Assembly (NCBI RefSeq): GCF_002865645.1
Contig: NW_020194667.1
Coordinates: 1,325,762 to 1,389,761, forward strand
Reading direction: 5' to 3'
DNA length: 64,000 nt
From: Hyaloscypha bicolor E
Taxonomy: Eukaryota > Ascomycota > Leotiomycetes > Helotiales > Hyaloscyphaceae
The notes under the pieces were generated by a model. That model did no database searches, was not told the origin of the DNA, and saw only the letters and a list, made by a program, of their open reading frames with translations. A program made the position numbers and the translations under genes. This document shows, one piece after another, positions 24,680-36,878 of the stretch (within the stretch, counting starts at the first letter, position 1; every line of letters starts with the position of its first letter).

Positions 24680-26239
24680 ATGGAAACAATGGTGGAGAAG
24701 CCGATAAATGATTCAGGACAAGTCCTGCTGGAGAATCTGCCCATGGAGTTACTGGGTAAGTGATACTATTCTGTCTCCGTCCGGGGAAGTTAGCGAAAGT
24801 CTGTCGTGACATTTTCTGATCAGTCTATAGGCAACATAATCGATCAACTAGTTACTGACATACTGCCAATTGGATTTCAGTCACGGAATATTGACCTTAT
24901 GTCGCTCCTCTTAACGTCACGTGTCCTGCATTCAGCGACGCTGGCAACCCTCTATAGCCAGGTCACCATCTCCCACTCCAAGGCGTTTCACAAATTCATA
25001 ACCCATGTTGCTGCACACCCAGCTTTGGGTACTATGGTTCGACGACTCGATTTCTCGCATTTCAACCCTATTGGGTTGGGTATGACAGGAAGAGAGCGAG
25101 CTGAGACTCAAAACCTGACAGTGCAGACTCTGCTACAATGTGTCAAGTTGCTCCCCAACCTTCAGGAATTTCTGGCCCAAGAGCACATAGATGATGACCT
25201 CAGTTCAGATGTCATCTGGACACTATTCCAGATGCCTCGGGTGCAAGCACTCGACTTTTGCACCTGCTCATCCACGCTATTCCGGGATGCTATTATGAAC
25301 GTATTTGGAAATACTTGCTCCTTCCAACTACCGCAAGTCCTGCCCATCACGCGTCTAAGCTTCCACAGCTGCACAATCTTACCCTCCGCGATCTTTGAAT
25401 CGCTGCTACCTCGTTTACCAAATTTGACGCATTTAGATGTTACGCACACCCGTATCACAGACGAAGTGCTCGCCACAATTCCACGAACAGCTAGGCTTAC
25501 GCACCTTAACCTTAGCAAATGCTGTTCCCTCTCCGGTGACAAGGTCGTGAAGTTCCTAGGCACCCATCCAGCTGTTAAGGATACCATAGTTTATTTAAAC
25601 CTCCTTATGGATGCCAAGAGCCACAAAATACTCAACGCTATGGACGTTACTAAGCTCTTACCTACTCTACCAAGTACTCTAAGGTCTCTAAACCTCAAAG
25701 GCAGCGAGATGTCTCAAAACCACATACCGCTGCTCCTGCCCTTAACGAAACACCTTGAAGAACTCGGCATTGGTAGAAACCTTCTATACGAAGATATCTC
25801 ACCTATTTTTGGTCCCTTTTCAAATGAGGCAATGGATAACGCATCTTGGATTCCTCATACACTGCACTATCTGGACATCTCAGATCTTGAACCCGATCAA
25901 CTAGATCTTGGGCTTCTCTTCCGATCAAAGACCAGCATTCTGGAGCGAGGGACAATGCCGTTGGAAGTTATTGAGGTGGGAGAGAAGGCTTTCAAAAAAT
26001 TGAAGGATAGAGAGCATATTTGTAAGCCGTTTGGATGGGTTGTGAAGGAAGCGGGGAGGAGGGGTATGCTGGCTAGGGATATAGTAAAGACTAACACCAA
26101 ACTGGCTGGTGAGGAAATTCAGATCAATGACGGATGCAGGAGCTGGAAAATGGGAGCGACATACTGGGGAATGAGGAAGGTGCCAGTCGCGCGCGCTGAA
26201 GTATGTGGCATGTATGAATTGTGTATGTTCAAACAATAA
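24680..26239 (+). CDS. F-box and leucine-rich-repeat-like protein
   Basis: Predicted 494-residue protein from exons 24680-24755 and 24831-26239. The short first exon supplies the start of an F-box ('LLENLPMELL' spliced to 'GNIIDQL'), followed by 'NIDLMSLLLTSRVLHSATLA', a typical F-box helix pattern. Leucine-rich repeat-like strands follow at about residues 120-340 ('LTHLDVTHTRIT', 'LTHLNLSKCCSLSG', 'LRSLNLKGSEM', 'LHYLDISDLE'). Such proteins usually recruit substrates to SCF ubiquitin ligases through Skp1, and the leucine-rich part would bind the substrate. Starting at the ATG in the second exon would lose the F-box, so I prefer the two-exon model. The substrate is unknown. Confidence 0.85.
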
Positions 26240-27429
26240 GCAAGCATAACACAGGAGGAGCACAATACAGACGCTAATCAGCTGGTCTTTCTATAACAGT
26301 CGCTTACAGGTGGGAAAGTTCAATATGAATTCGCGGTGGAATGCCATAAATGGGGTTACCCATTAGTATTGCCAGTAATATGCCTCTAATAATTAGTAAA
26401 AGAGTTAGCCCTGGGAAAGCTTAAATTCTAGTGGCACCAGTGTTTTAATTGAATAGATTAGATTAGATTAATAGCCATTAATCTAATTTATTTACAAAAA
26501 AAACTCATTAATTATATTCTATTCACGTATTAATTAGACTAATTATAATTAATCTTACTAATCTAATTAATGCGCACGTGACCCTGATATATAATAAAAC
26601 TAGCCAGATCGGGTAAAGCTCTTGCTTGCTTTTATTCTAATACTATCTTACTACTTAATTAAATAAAAGTATTATTTAATAAGTAAGCTAAAAATTAAAA
26701 GCAAATCAAGATTTTAAAAAAAGTAACTAGTTTATTATTATAAAAAATTAGTATTTAGCTATTATTATATAAATCTTACTTTAATTTAATTAAAGCTATT
26801 TAATAATTATTAAGTAAAAATTAATTTATTATAGTAATATTATTAATTAATTAATTAAATTAATTATAAGTAAAATAATTTTTTATGAGATTTCTTAAAG
26901 TATAATATCTTATTTATTATATAATTATTATTTTTTAATAAAAAACTATTATAAAATAATTACTTTTATTTTAAAAGAAAAAGAAAAATTAGATTATAAT
27001 ATTTTATAATTATAAAAAGTAATTATTAAAGAAAGTAAGCTTTAAGATTTAAAATTATTAGAAGTTATTTTAAAACTTTTATAATTATAATAATTATTAA
27101 GTTTTTATATTTTGCGAAATACTTTTAAATTATATAAATATTAATAAATAAAAATAAGAAAAAATATAATATATAATAAAAAGTCAAGTAAATATATATT
27201 AAATTACTTAAGGTTCTTTTTATAAAAAGAAAAAAGGCTTAAAAAAGAGAACTAAGAAATTACGTGAAATTACGTGATTTATTAAATAATAGCCTAATTT
27301 CTATTATATTGGATTTAAATATTAAATATTAATTACTAGTAATTAAAAGACATATGTTTATATAAAATAAAGTTCTTAAATTATAAAGTATTTTTTAATA
27401 TATAGCTTATTAAAAGCCTTATTTTAATA

Positions 27430-27690
27430 TAAAATAAAAACTTATATAAAGTATATTAGAATATAAAACGTGATTTAATAATAAATAAAAAGAATAAGAA
27501 TATATATATAATAAAGTATAAATAATATATGATTTATAAAAAGATTAATTAATTAATATAAAAAAAAGTTTCTTATTTAGAATTATAAAAAGAATTAGCT
27601 TTTTTTTTTATATAATTTCCTCAAGTTATATATTAAAATCTTAAAATCATTAAAATAACGCGATTTTTATAAAATATAGCTTATTATATT
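27430..27690 (+). repeat. Heavily RIP-mutated repeat copy (partner 31,347-31,600)
   Basis: Aligns in the same orientation with 31,347-31,600. 'tatattagaatataaaacg' here corresponds to 'tataccagagcgcaaaacg' there: all changes are C-to-T or G-to-A in this copy. Confidence 0.75.
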
Positions 27691-27961
27691 ATAATAACTG
27701 AAAATATTATAATTTAATAAGATTATATTTCTAGTAAGAATTAAAATAATAAAAGAGAAAATAATAATAAAAGAGAAAATAATAATAAAAGAAAGAAAAA
27801 TAAAAAAAATAAAAGAAAGATATTACTTTACTTATATTTAATATTAATTTTATTACTACTATATAATACTAATTAATATATAAAAAGCAATTAGATATAG
27901 CTTTAAAAGTTTCTTAAAAATTCATTTTATAATTCTAATATTATAATAGAAATTTTACTTT

Positions 27962-28215
27962 TATTAGTTACGTGATTCTATTATATAACCTCCGGATATC
28001 TATATAGTTCGCAGTTCGCTTATATTATTCCTCTTTCCTTCTTAGAAATTAATTAACCTTTACTTTCTAATTTCGCGTCTCACTTGTATGCCATAATTCC
28101 ATACTATAAAAGCTCATTTAATCTCTATATATTAGTACTTATTTTATATTTCCATTATAATATAAATGAAGCCTTTATTTAAAAGAATAACCTCTCTCAA
28201 GTTCTTATATATATC
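27962..28215 (+). repeat. Solo-LTR-like repeat (inverted partner of 15,220-15,465)
   Basis: Reverse complement shares long stretches with the copy near 15.3 kb. This is the better-preserved copy, keeping sites such as 'gagacgcgaaattag' where the other reads 'aagtgaaattag'. Element family unknown. Confidence 0.65.
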
Positions 28216-28381
28216 TAGCTAACTCGATTCTTTTATAGCCATTATTTACTTACTTTATTCCTTTACTAAACCTTTATATATAAAACATAATAATTTAGCT
28301 TACGACTATAAGTCTACTCGTAATTGCTATTCTTAATATTATATAGAGTATGGGATTATATTAATGCCTCTACTGTCCACG

Positions 28382-28591
28382 AGTCCTAATATGAACTCAA
28401 CTGAGAAGTGCTGGTGGATGACCCAGCAGGCCCTGCCCAGACGAAGTCACTAGCCTCCTGCCGAGGCACAGAGAGCAGCAATGGTACTTGAGGAATGGGA
28501 TAGTATACCACAAGATTAGGTAAACGAGCTAGTTTTAAAGCAGGAAGGTTGAGTGCATCGATTAATAGAGCGTTATAGCTGGTCCACTCCT
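28382..28591 (+). pseudogene. Tc1/mariner transposase C-terminal relic
   Basis: Frame +1 from 28,382 reads 'SPNMNSTEKCWWMTQQAL', a decayed version of the SPDLNPIE segment that carries the third catalytic acid of Tc1/mariner DDE transposases. After a stop it continues with 'AAMVLEEWDSIPQD', 'VNELVLKQEG' and 'RLIERYSWSTPN', matching the usual C-terminus. At least three stops interrupt it, several of them TAG where Trp (TGG) is expected, as RIP would give. No inverted termini were found. Confidence 0.75.
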
Positions 28592-28599
28592 AATTAAGG

Positions 28600-29510
28600 A
28601 AAATGTAGTTATTGTGAAGTATTTTTTAGTGTGGTCTATCGCTAAAAACATTGGCCTCGGTCCGCAGACTCGTTAGCGCCTGCTCCTGCATAAATCCCAG
28701 CCTACCCCTCACGCAAATAGTCGCTGCTCTCCTCCTGGTACTGTGTAAGAATTGGCCGAAAATTTTGCCTAGGGTGGTAGACTATTTCCAACCCTGAAAA
28801 ATTCGCCGATGATCTCGATGCGGTCAAGTGCCATATTTACAGTCCTTGTGAATCTTGAGAAACTCTGTGATTATTTCGGAGGCAAGGCAAGTACCAAACA
28901 ACGGACCGACGGCAACCACGGATATATGAGACCCAAGAACGTTTGATTTCTCTATCATGACATGCTAAAGGAGTTCCTTAGTCCTCGCGAAGTCTTTATA
29001 GGTGCGAAGCCTGTTGCCGGAAGTTATGCAGTAATAGGGAGGTAAATGGGGGAAGAGCAACACCCGTATACTGTTATTTCTTGCATTAGTAAATGTGATT
29101 GATTATATTAGTATCTAGACAGGAGAGTATCCCGGGAACGGTTAAGGAGATATGCAGTTCTAACTTTAATTTGTTTCAGGATTTGTTACCATTATTCGCT
29201 CGGGTTAATTACTCGGTTCAACGGAGGGCCGACTCGTTCCATTTAAGTTTCGAATGCTAGCCTTCAATGTCATGACACTAATGGTGCAAGAACTCCCAAA
29301 CTCTAAATAAATGGAAGAATGCCAAAAACATACTATGAATTAAGGGCCGTTATGAGAAACACCGGATGAACAGAAATCGGCACGTAGAAACAGCAGCAGG
29401 TGCGTGGATACTGAAGTTAAGATCGTTCCATTACTGAGACGCATTAGTTATTTTGCCACTTGCAACGCCGCTAGAATCCGAGCATGTGCACAGTCTAGGT
29501 TTGTAAGTAG
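28600..29510. other. Intergenic region upstream of the AceTr gene
   Basis: Normal base composition, no open frame of note, no repeat recognised. Confidence 0.5.
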
Positions 29511-29513
29511 GCG

Positions 29514-29525
29514 GATATATATATA
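29514..29525 (+). promoter_or_regulatory. TATA-like box
   Basis: 'atatatatatac' lies about 130-140 bp upstream of the ATG at 29,655, followed by a pyrimidine-rich stretch (29,540-29,640) of the kind often seen in fungal 5' leaders. Position and sequence only; unproven. Confidence 0.3.
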
Positions 29526-29654
29526 CCTTCAAGATTGTCCTCTTATTTATTACGATTCTCCATAGTCCTACACACTTATCACAACTTCTTACTACAGCTC
29601 CCCTTTCTTACTACAACTCCCATTTCTTGCTACGACACCCCTTATACATTCAAG

Positions 29655-30799
29655 ATGTCGCCAGAATATAGCACTCAACCAGCCACTAATGGAAAGCCCC
29701 TCGAGCAAGATTTCATTACCTTTCTAGGTATTTATAGCACCAACCGCTTGCCACACGGCGTCATGAATAGCACTGACATATGGAAGACATGCATATAAAT
29801 GGAGGGGCGAAGTTGAAGAGTTTGAAAAGTGCTAGCAGTGTCTCATTGTCACACGAAGATTTTGAGAGGCAGAATACTGTCAAATGCGGCTTGCAGAGGA
29901 CTTTTGGAAATCCAACTCCTGTGTAAGCCCTAGAAGCCTTGATGAAGAGAGAAGACACTAACCTTTTATAGTGGTCTCTTAGGTATCCTTTTGAGTGCAA
30001 CTCCTCTGTCTTGTGATCTTATAGGGTGGCGCGGAGCCGGAGGAAATGGTAATGCTTCGATGTATGCGACGACATTCCTTGGGGCTTTCTTTTGCTCCTC
30101 TTTACTGACTAGGAACACAGTGGCGCATACATATTCTTCGGCGGTCTCCTCTTAATAATCAGCGGCCTCCTTGAGTTCGTGCTCGGAAACACATTTCCCT
30201 TCGTTGTATTTTTGTCCTTTGGAGCCTTTTGGCTCTCATACGCCATAACCCTACAACCGAGTTATAATGCGTACACAGCATATGCACCCGATAATTCCAC
30301 ATCCTCATCAGCCGGCCTTGCAAGCAAAGGTTTCAATGCTAGTTTCGGTAAGCTTGGAATGCTGTTTGTAGGAGCTAAGCATAATAGAGATTTCTAACAG
30401 AAACATAGCTTTTCTCCTGCTATTCATGGCAGTACTCTGCCTAGTCTTTCTTATCTGCTCTCTTCGAACGAATATCGTTTACGTCGTGGTCTTTACTACT
30501 CAAGTCGCTGTGTTTGGTCTTCTTACTGGCATGCACTTTCAACTTGCAGTTGGTAATACCGATCTTGCCTCTGGGCTAGAAGTGGTATGTTCCCCATAGC
30601 CGATTATCTCGGAACCGTATTATTAATGATTTTTCAGTCTGCCGGTGTTGTAATGCTTGTGAGTACAATGGCAATATGGTGGATCTTCTTCGCCACTATG
30701 CTTGAGGCTCTCGATTTCCCATTCCAAATTCCTGTTGGTGACATATCATGGATGATTAAAGGGGCCAGCTCTCTCTTAGAGGACAACAGTTTGGCGTAG
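29655..30799 (+). CDS. GPR1/FUN34/YaaH (AceTr) family acetate transporter
   Basis: Six exons (29655-29727, 29787-29922, 29972-30061, 30121-30347, 30409-30584, 30638-30799) give 864 nt and 287 residues, normal for the family. The hallmark NPxPxGL motif appears as NPTPVGL at residues 66-72, at the start of the first membrane span. Later landmarks are GAYIFFGGL, EFVLGNTFPFVVF, TLQPSYNAY, GFNASF, CSLRTNIVY, WWIFFATML and FPFQIPVGD, together covering six membrane spans. Family members are plasma-membrane acetate or ammonium-linked transporters (Ato/Ady2, AcpA). The fourth intron must use the acceptor ending at 30,408, because the earlier AG at 30,399-30,400 leads straight to a stop. A 5' TATA-like box and pyrimidine-rich leader are present. 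Substrate is inferred from family. Confidence 0.92.
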
Positions 30800-32902
30800 T
30801 TGCCATATGGTCATGTATCATCCGAGAAGCGGGAAGGGAGGCACTGTGGTTAAAGAATTAACTTGGGTCAAGGATAGGGCTGAGATTTGAAGAATTTGAA
30901 CGCGAATCCAGTTTAGCCGTCTTGAATGAAGTGAACCTTGAATCAGCAAAGTAGTTTTAAAAACGTACCAATCTAAAATGGAACAATTTATATAGTTGAA
31001 AAATACTGAGACTCGCGGAAATTACTAAAATCGCCTAATAACGCTTTGAAATTAGAAAATAAACAGTTTTAAAAAGCGTAAAAGGGGCCCGAGAGTCTTT
31101 TGCTTCATTTAGTTCAAGCTATAAGGTGCTGCATGATTAGTAAGGTTTGGCAAAGCATTAGTCAGGCAACTATAATTCCAAAGTCTTTAGGCGAAAGTTG
31201 GCTTGATTTATATATAATAAGATGAAAATGTTAATAATGCTTATATAAACCGAATGCTGTCAATTAGTATATTAAGAGAATACTCAAACTATATAAGTTA
31301 CTTAAGTATATTGTGGGAGGGAAACTGCGACAAGACAAAAACCCACATAAAGTATACCAGAGCGCAAAACGTGACTTGACAGCAAAACAACAGGAATAAA
31401 GGCATAAGCAGTAAAGATAAACAGTATGCAATTGTAAAAGCTCAATTGATTGTATGTGAAGGAGGGATTGTTCTCTAGAGCTACAGAAAAGCCAGCTTTC
31501 TTATGTGATTCCCGCAAGTCACGTGCGAAAGGCCCCAGCCTTTGACATATGACCAAAACCTCAAAACTGCCAAAACAAAGCGATTTTCATGGAGTACGAC
31601 TTGCCGTACCACAATATACTCATTAAATATCAAGTAAAGTATAAGTAGGCCCTTTATAACTAAGCTGATATAAAATAAAGTAAACTACTTATTACGTGAT
31701 TTATTTTATTAAATATTTCTCTTTATATTATAAATATTATTTAATTCTTCTCTTTAATTTCTTTTATTACCTTTATTACCTTTTTTACTACTTTGAATTC
31801 TTCTAATATTATTTATTATACTAAAAGAAATTAATATAATTATTACATATTATTTAATATATATAATTTCTAAATAATAACTTAAAAAAGAGATATAAAA
31901 GGCTTATTTTAACTTTTACTTATTTTTAGATATAATATAGCTTTTTAAAAATAAGTCGGGGAACTTCCTTACTATAATATGTACTTATATGTAACTCATA
32001 CCTTAAGTATATACTTAATGAGTATTGAGTAGAGTATAAGTAAGACATATTTTGGCTGAGTAGAGTATAATTAGAACTTACTACTTTACTTATTTGACAC
32101 ACTGCTATGAATAAATCGAAAGCAGTGAGCCCGTGAATGAGCTTAGACAGGACAATAATCGAAAGTGGATACTACGAGAAAGCACGGCGCTCATAGTGAA
32201 TCTCTCAATCGCGTGAAGATCTCCCAACTTGAAGATATTCGGGAATAGAGTCAGATGTATTCTCGGGCGTCAAGAATGAGAGGCCTTTAGCGCTCTCCAA
32301 AGACGAAGCGAAATGCTTGGGTAATGAATGATGTTCATGGATTTATGCTATGTAGTAATTGAGTAATTACTGAGACACGTAAGTGTCAGCACGTATACAA
32401 AGATATTCTCTGCAGTGGTATCTTATCTGCGAAACCTTCTATAGCAACTGGTTCTTTATAGAGCGCGCTTGTTTAATGTTTCCTTTGGATAAGACTTATT
32501 ACCGGTAAGGATAAAGCAGTTAAGGGTGTCCTTTGCAGCCTCAATTAAAGAGCAGATATCACTCACATATAAATCTATAGTCAAAATAATTAAAGCAAGA
32601 GAACAGCAACATGACATTAATGACATTAATGAAAAAGCTCCGGCCAGTGCAGACAAACCTTGATCCCCTTAGTAATTTTGAAAGAGAAATGATTCCTCCC
32701 AGTAATTGGCCATTTAATTAATTGAGTGTAGGTTTCAGCTTGGAAACTTAGTCACATTGTGCCAGACTCGCAAATTGATATTAAAAATATTAATAGTGGC
32801 TATTATGTACACTTTTTGGATATTCCCCTTATCGCTGAAGTTCAGGTCCTGACCGAACTGTTTTGTGGGCATGTTTTGCGCCTCCTATACCCCCCCATTT
32901 CC
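30800..32902. other. Intergenic region, part AT-rich, with a less-mutated repeat copy
   Basis: Composition alternates; 31,640-31,970 is strongly AT-rich. The only identified content is the repeat at 31,347-31,600. No gene with recognisable similarity. Confidence 0.55.
31347..31600 (+). repeat. Lightly mutated repeat copy (partner 27,430-27,690)
   Basis: Same-orientation homologue of the AT-rich copy near 27.5 kb, keeping G and C at most positions where the other has A and T. An 84-codon minus-strand frame crosses it, but this is repeat sequence and I see no protein family. Confidence 0.75.
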
Positions 32903-34200
32903 TTAGAGCCTTCTGGTGACTTGAGAATGCCATAGCTCTTTGCATGCGGAGGTCGAGATTGCAATGTAAAGAATAGCATTCCAAAATCCTTGAAGGGGCA
33001 ACACGAGGGACCCAGCGAAGTTCAAGCCATAATTCGAGCTACCAGGATTGGCGATACTATAGATCCGATTGATGCTTGATGGAATCTGCGGTTTGTGGTT
33101 AGGCCTAGAATTTTCCAAGATACGAATAGACGGCGCATTCATACCCAAGTGACTACTAGAGCTATAAAGAAGAGGAATGAGCATCTAAAATAGGACCATA
33201 ATGTACGATTCGTAATACACTCTGCAGTGGATACTCCGTGAGGTTGAGATTGTACCATAGAGTTCGTGTTTATAGAAATTTGATTGAATTGCCTTGTGGG
33301 AGGTAGATATGATTCGCCATGATTTTGCTCCCGGAGATGTGAGAAATTGGATGTCGAGACGCCACTCATAACGTCAATTATTATCGCGTTTGTGTTCTTG
33401 TGTGAATTGAGACCTGGACAAGCGTTTTGTAAAGGCCCGACAAAGCTTCTGAGAGTTCGTTGTTGTTGAAAGATGCCGCGGCCAATAATGATGTAAATGG
33501 CGAGGGTCCCAATGATAGCGAGCCTATAAAAGTAAATATTCGTTCATTTTTTGGATGTGAGAGTCATACCACACTGGTCCATAGAAACAGAAAAGACGCA
33601 GAAACTGCCAATTAGAGCCAATAGAACACCACAGCTATTTAAGAATCAGCCAGAGAATAAATTCAAAGATCAAGTGCCTTGATATACTATTGCCGGTCCG
33701 TAGATTTTGCCCCTCTCTTTACTGTTGACACAGAGTAGTGTTACGGAAGGTATCAGTGGTATCCCATAGCACCCTAGAAAGTACTTCCATTCGAGACTCT
33801 TCAGCTGTATCGTAGTGTATCTCTTGTAAAACGTGAGGTAGACATTCAGAGCCATACAGAAGGACCACAGAGAATCTGCGGGCATCCACCTATTTGCAAC
33901 ATTAGCATTATATTTAGAAATTTCTTCATGCGAAGTGAATTACTGCTGGATAAAAAATGCCTGCAGCTGGCATAGTACCGAATTTTGCCCTGCCAATACG
34001 CCCTGCCTCGATATTAGAGTCGCAACGTTTGAGAGGATGTTTCCGAACGATGCGTAAAATATGAGTCTGCTAATGGGCGTGTGGAAAGCGGACGAGGAAC
34101 AAAAGGTGATAAGGACAAAAAAGCAGCCAACTAGAGACAGTATTGAGGCAACTCTCTCAGCTATCTGGAGACTGCTAAAGTCTTTCTCCGTCCAAGTCAT
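32903..34200 (-). CDS. cAMP-receptor-like G protein-coupled receptor
   Basis: Five exons (34200-33944, 33889-33688, 33634-33570, 33523-33145, 33085-32903) sum to 1,086 nt and 361 residues. The product has seven hydrophobic spans. TM1 is around 'VASILSLVGCFFVLITF'; TM3 follows 'QWMPADSLWSFCMALNVYL'; TM4 contains 'CYGIPLIPSVTLL'. The loop 'YGPAILWCSIGSNW' precedes TM5 ('FYGPVWLAIIGTLAIYIII'), then a Ser/Asn-rich third loop, TM6 ('FFIALVVTW') and TM7 after 'IPSSINRIYSIANP'. This fits the fungal Dicty-CAR-like class, which couples nutrient or other cues to heterotrimeric G proteins. The C-terminal tail is short. An ATG 33 codons upstream is in frame; I prefer 34,200 for its better context and the short expected extracellular N-terminus. 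Ligand unknown. Confidence 0.85.
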
Positions 34201-34352
34201 TGTGACGTCCTTGCTAAGTAAAGATGAGAGAAATACGTGGTTGATAGAAATTGGAACCAATGCAAACTTAGTAAGTGCATAAGGCGATCTACTTTGCACA
34301 GTCGTTCGGCGGTTCTCACCTAGTAATTATGCCTAAGGAGTGAGGGATAAAT

Positions 34353-34725
34353 CGGTTCGTCCTCCTTTGCTCGCTTCGCTCACAGCCGGGGAAAGCAAGC
34401 GTCTAGCGAAAGCAAGTACCCTAACTCTATAAAAAGTGCCACTTTTCTATTGTAGAAACGCTCTAATTATAAGAATGACTCCACCCTTCTTATAATAAAT
34501 GACCTAAAATAATAATAGATAAATACTTGGATCAAGTTAGAACAAAATTTAAAATAGTTATCTGGACTTAATTATTGATTTAAGGCCGTTTTGAGATAAA
34601 TTCCCGTGTATTTTAGGTGCGGAAATCAAAAACTTTTTTTTTAAAGTAGGGTTTCCCATACAAATTTGAGCCCGGACACCTACTTTGCCTAACTGTGAGC
34701 AGAGCGAGCAAAGGAAGATGAACCG
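34353..34725. mobile_element. Inverted-repeat element (MITE-like), 373 bp
   Basis: The left terminus (34,353-34,385, 'cggttcgtcctcctttgctc' onward) matches the reverse complement of 34,693-34,725 at 29 of 33 bases. The inside is AT-rich and non-coding. No convincing target duplication. Confidence 0.65.
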
Positions 34726-35458
34726 ACTATTAGTAATACGCAAAGTACAGCCGTATGCAAACCCACTAAAATTTATGTGGAAAACCGTGCGAGGTAAAAA
34801 AACACTAATGCTATAACTTTTTGCTCTTCAAATATTATTAGTATAGGATCTAGGAATCGGAATTAATGCTCAAGACTGGGGTAGTTATTAAATGTGTTGT
34901 ATTACATTCAAATTTAGGGTTACTTTTGGTGGGGAATACCAAAAAATCAGGTTTGAGTATCGCTACCCCTCACCTAATAGGCTCCTCAGGCGAGATTTGT
35001 AGGTGAGAACCGCTGAACGACTAGATAATTTGACCATAAAGGCCAAGAAGCCGCCAACGTTTGCACCTACGGACTCAGATTTTCCCGTTAGGGGATTTAA
35101 AGTTTCCGCTTTGCTCCGAGCACGAGCTGTACGCGTAGGCAGTGATAACGAGCCTGTCAAGATAAGTCTGCGCTTCAAGCCATTTGCTCACTAACGAGCC
35201 CTGTAAGAAATTTTTGACTTTTTAAAGTTTATAAGAAATGCCCGAATTATTATCAGATAATACACTTTAGCTTCTTCTTACTTATAGTATTAAATAATAT
35301 ACAATAATGCTTTGTGGTTATTTAGGGAATTTAAAGTAAAGTGAGTGACTTTGGTTTTCCGAAGCCTGAAAATTAGCCTGAAGCGCACAGACTTATCTTG
35401 GCAGGCTCGTAAAGCTATGTCATGTAAATTACTGTTAACCCCTGCCGCATTGGGAGTG

Positions 35459-35692
35459 CGGGTTAGAAGGGGTTTTCACTCAATTGCGCATTGAGCTCCA
35501 CTGCGCGAGTCTCCTCACCCAAAAAAGCCGTTTTTGAAAGTTGCTTAAAAAGCTGCCAAACCATCGCGTATAGTTAATATAATAGGGGGCATCTCATTTT
35601 TATTCTTAGAGTTTTCATAGCGTGGTGTTGGGATCAAGAAAACTTGATTGTCGTCTGAGTGTGCGCAATTGAGTGAAACCCCCTTCTAACGC
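35459..35692. mobile_element. Inverted-repeat element (MITE-like), 234 bp
   Basis: The left end (35,459-35,490, including 'ttttcactcaattgcgca') is mirrored at 35,662-35,692 ('tgcgcaattgagtgaaa'), about 30 bp with few mismatches. No coding capacity. Confidence 0.7.
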
Positions 35693-36878
35693 AAATGGTA
35701 CATAACCTATGACAGAAATCACTCAGTCAGACTAACTCGGCATAGGTTGGCAAAATGAGTTTCGGGAATCTGGAAACCTTAAATTTTAAGTTAACCATGC
35801 TTTCCATTAACAAGGGAGAGACACCGAGAGGAGGGCTTGGCCACGTGGGCATGAAGTAAGTTTGTGACAAACTTAAATTTTTCCTGGGGGTAATTCGGTT
35901 TTATTCCATAGTGTGGAGCACTCTTGAAACCGAGATTTGTTATCATTCGATTCTTGGCTATCCATCTGCATTTGCAGACTCGCTGTCGCGTGCTCATATA
36001 TGGTAGAGTCATCTTTTGCATAGAATACCCCGTAGAAAAACCTTATTTGACCCTCAAGAGCTCTATAAGCCCACGCCACATGGCATATATATTGTGCCAT
36101 GTGTTAGGGCGTTTCATATGGCTATCTCCGAAGATCCCGATACGGTGTACCGATGCTGCAGTAATTGGAATACACTCCCAGGGGTTATAAAATGTAATAA
36201 GATAATGAGGTCTAATTTGCGTCAGGACAAATACTTTTTAGCTTCTGGGCTATTAGGTGATTCTCTAGCAAATAGAAGGATTGAAAAATCTTTTCTAGGA
36301 AGCATAAAGCTATTTCCCTGCCCTTTCAACTTATAGCCCCAGTATGTCATATAAATCCATGGCAGAATCGAGGTTTAAAGAGCTTGCAGATTATACCCTC
36401 AGGTACGGTGCTCTATCCTACAAAATTTCGGATAGGCATCTCGGCGGATTTGATGTAGGGCCACTCATCGGACCGTCCGGGGAGTTGTCTCATAACCGAC
36501 CCGACCCTTCTGAACTTTAATAGAGGTTGTGCAAGGACCTACCCATAAGGCACCGAGTATCGCCGATGCCATACCGAGTACCACCGATGTCAAACCGTAT
36601 AGCTAGTGGCCCCTATTAGGTAAGTGTTTAGAACCCAACGGCTGAAACTTGATGCAACTAGGTTAAGTTAGTCCTATCAGATGTAGCAGCCGTCCTTGCA
36701 ATAGTTCAGAATGAGAGTATTTTGGAAAAATAGAAAATTCGTTTGGATACATCAGGCCTCTCGATACTTGTAATAACGATTCATGCTTTGCTCCAATTAA
36801 ATCCAGCTGGGCGTGCTGAAAGAGGCTGCAATCGTCAATATCCTGCAAGCTGGACGACAATTCTTCTAATTTTGAAAG

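Larger units (their letters stand above)
26440..28340. other. AT-rich RIP-like island
   Basis: About 1.9 kb of A+T-rich sequence with stops in all frames, bounded by normal GC. It contains two comparable repeat copies: 27,430-27,690 (partner at 31,347-31,600) and 27,962-28,215 (inverted partner near 15.3 kb). A short GC-richer remnant with CACGTGAC and a TATATAA-like box lies at 26,570-26,600. No gene is visible. Confidence 0.75.
34301..36878. other. Intergenic region with two small inverted-repeat elements
   Basis: No gene recognised in 2.6 kb. It contains the elements at 34,353-34,725 and 35,459-35,692. A short imperfect 24-bp repeat ('caccgagtatcgccgatg' variants) lies near 36,551-36,597. 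Small frames on both strands around 35,000-35,190 have no similarity I can name. Confidence 0.6.

Noticed and set aside
31302..31556. 84-codon minus-strand frame with a hydrophobic segment
   Set aside because: It lies in a repeat whose other copy at 27.5 kb is non-coding; no family or splice partner was seen.
35003..35194. Small frames on both strands
   Set aside because: Antisense mirror frames with no motif, in an intergenic region.
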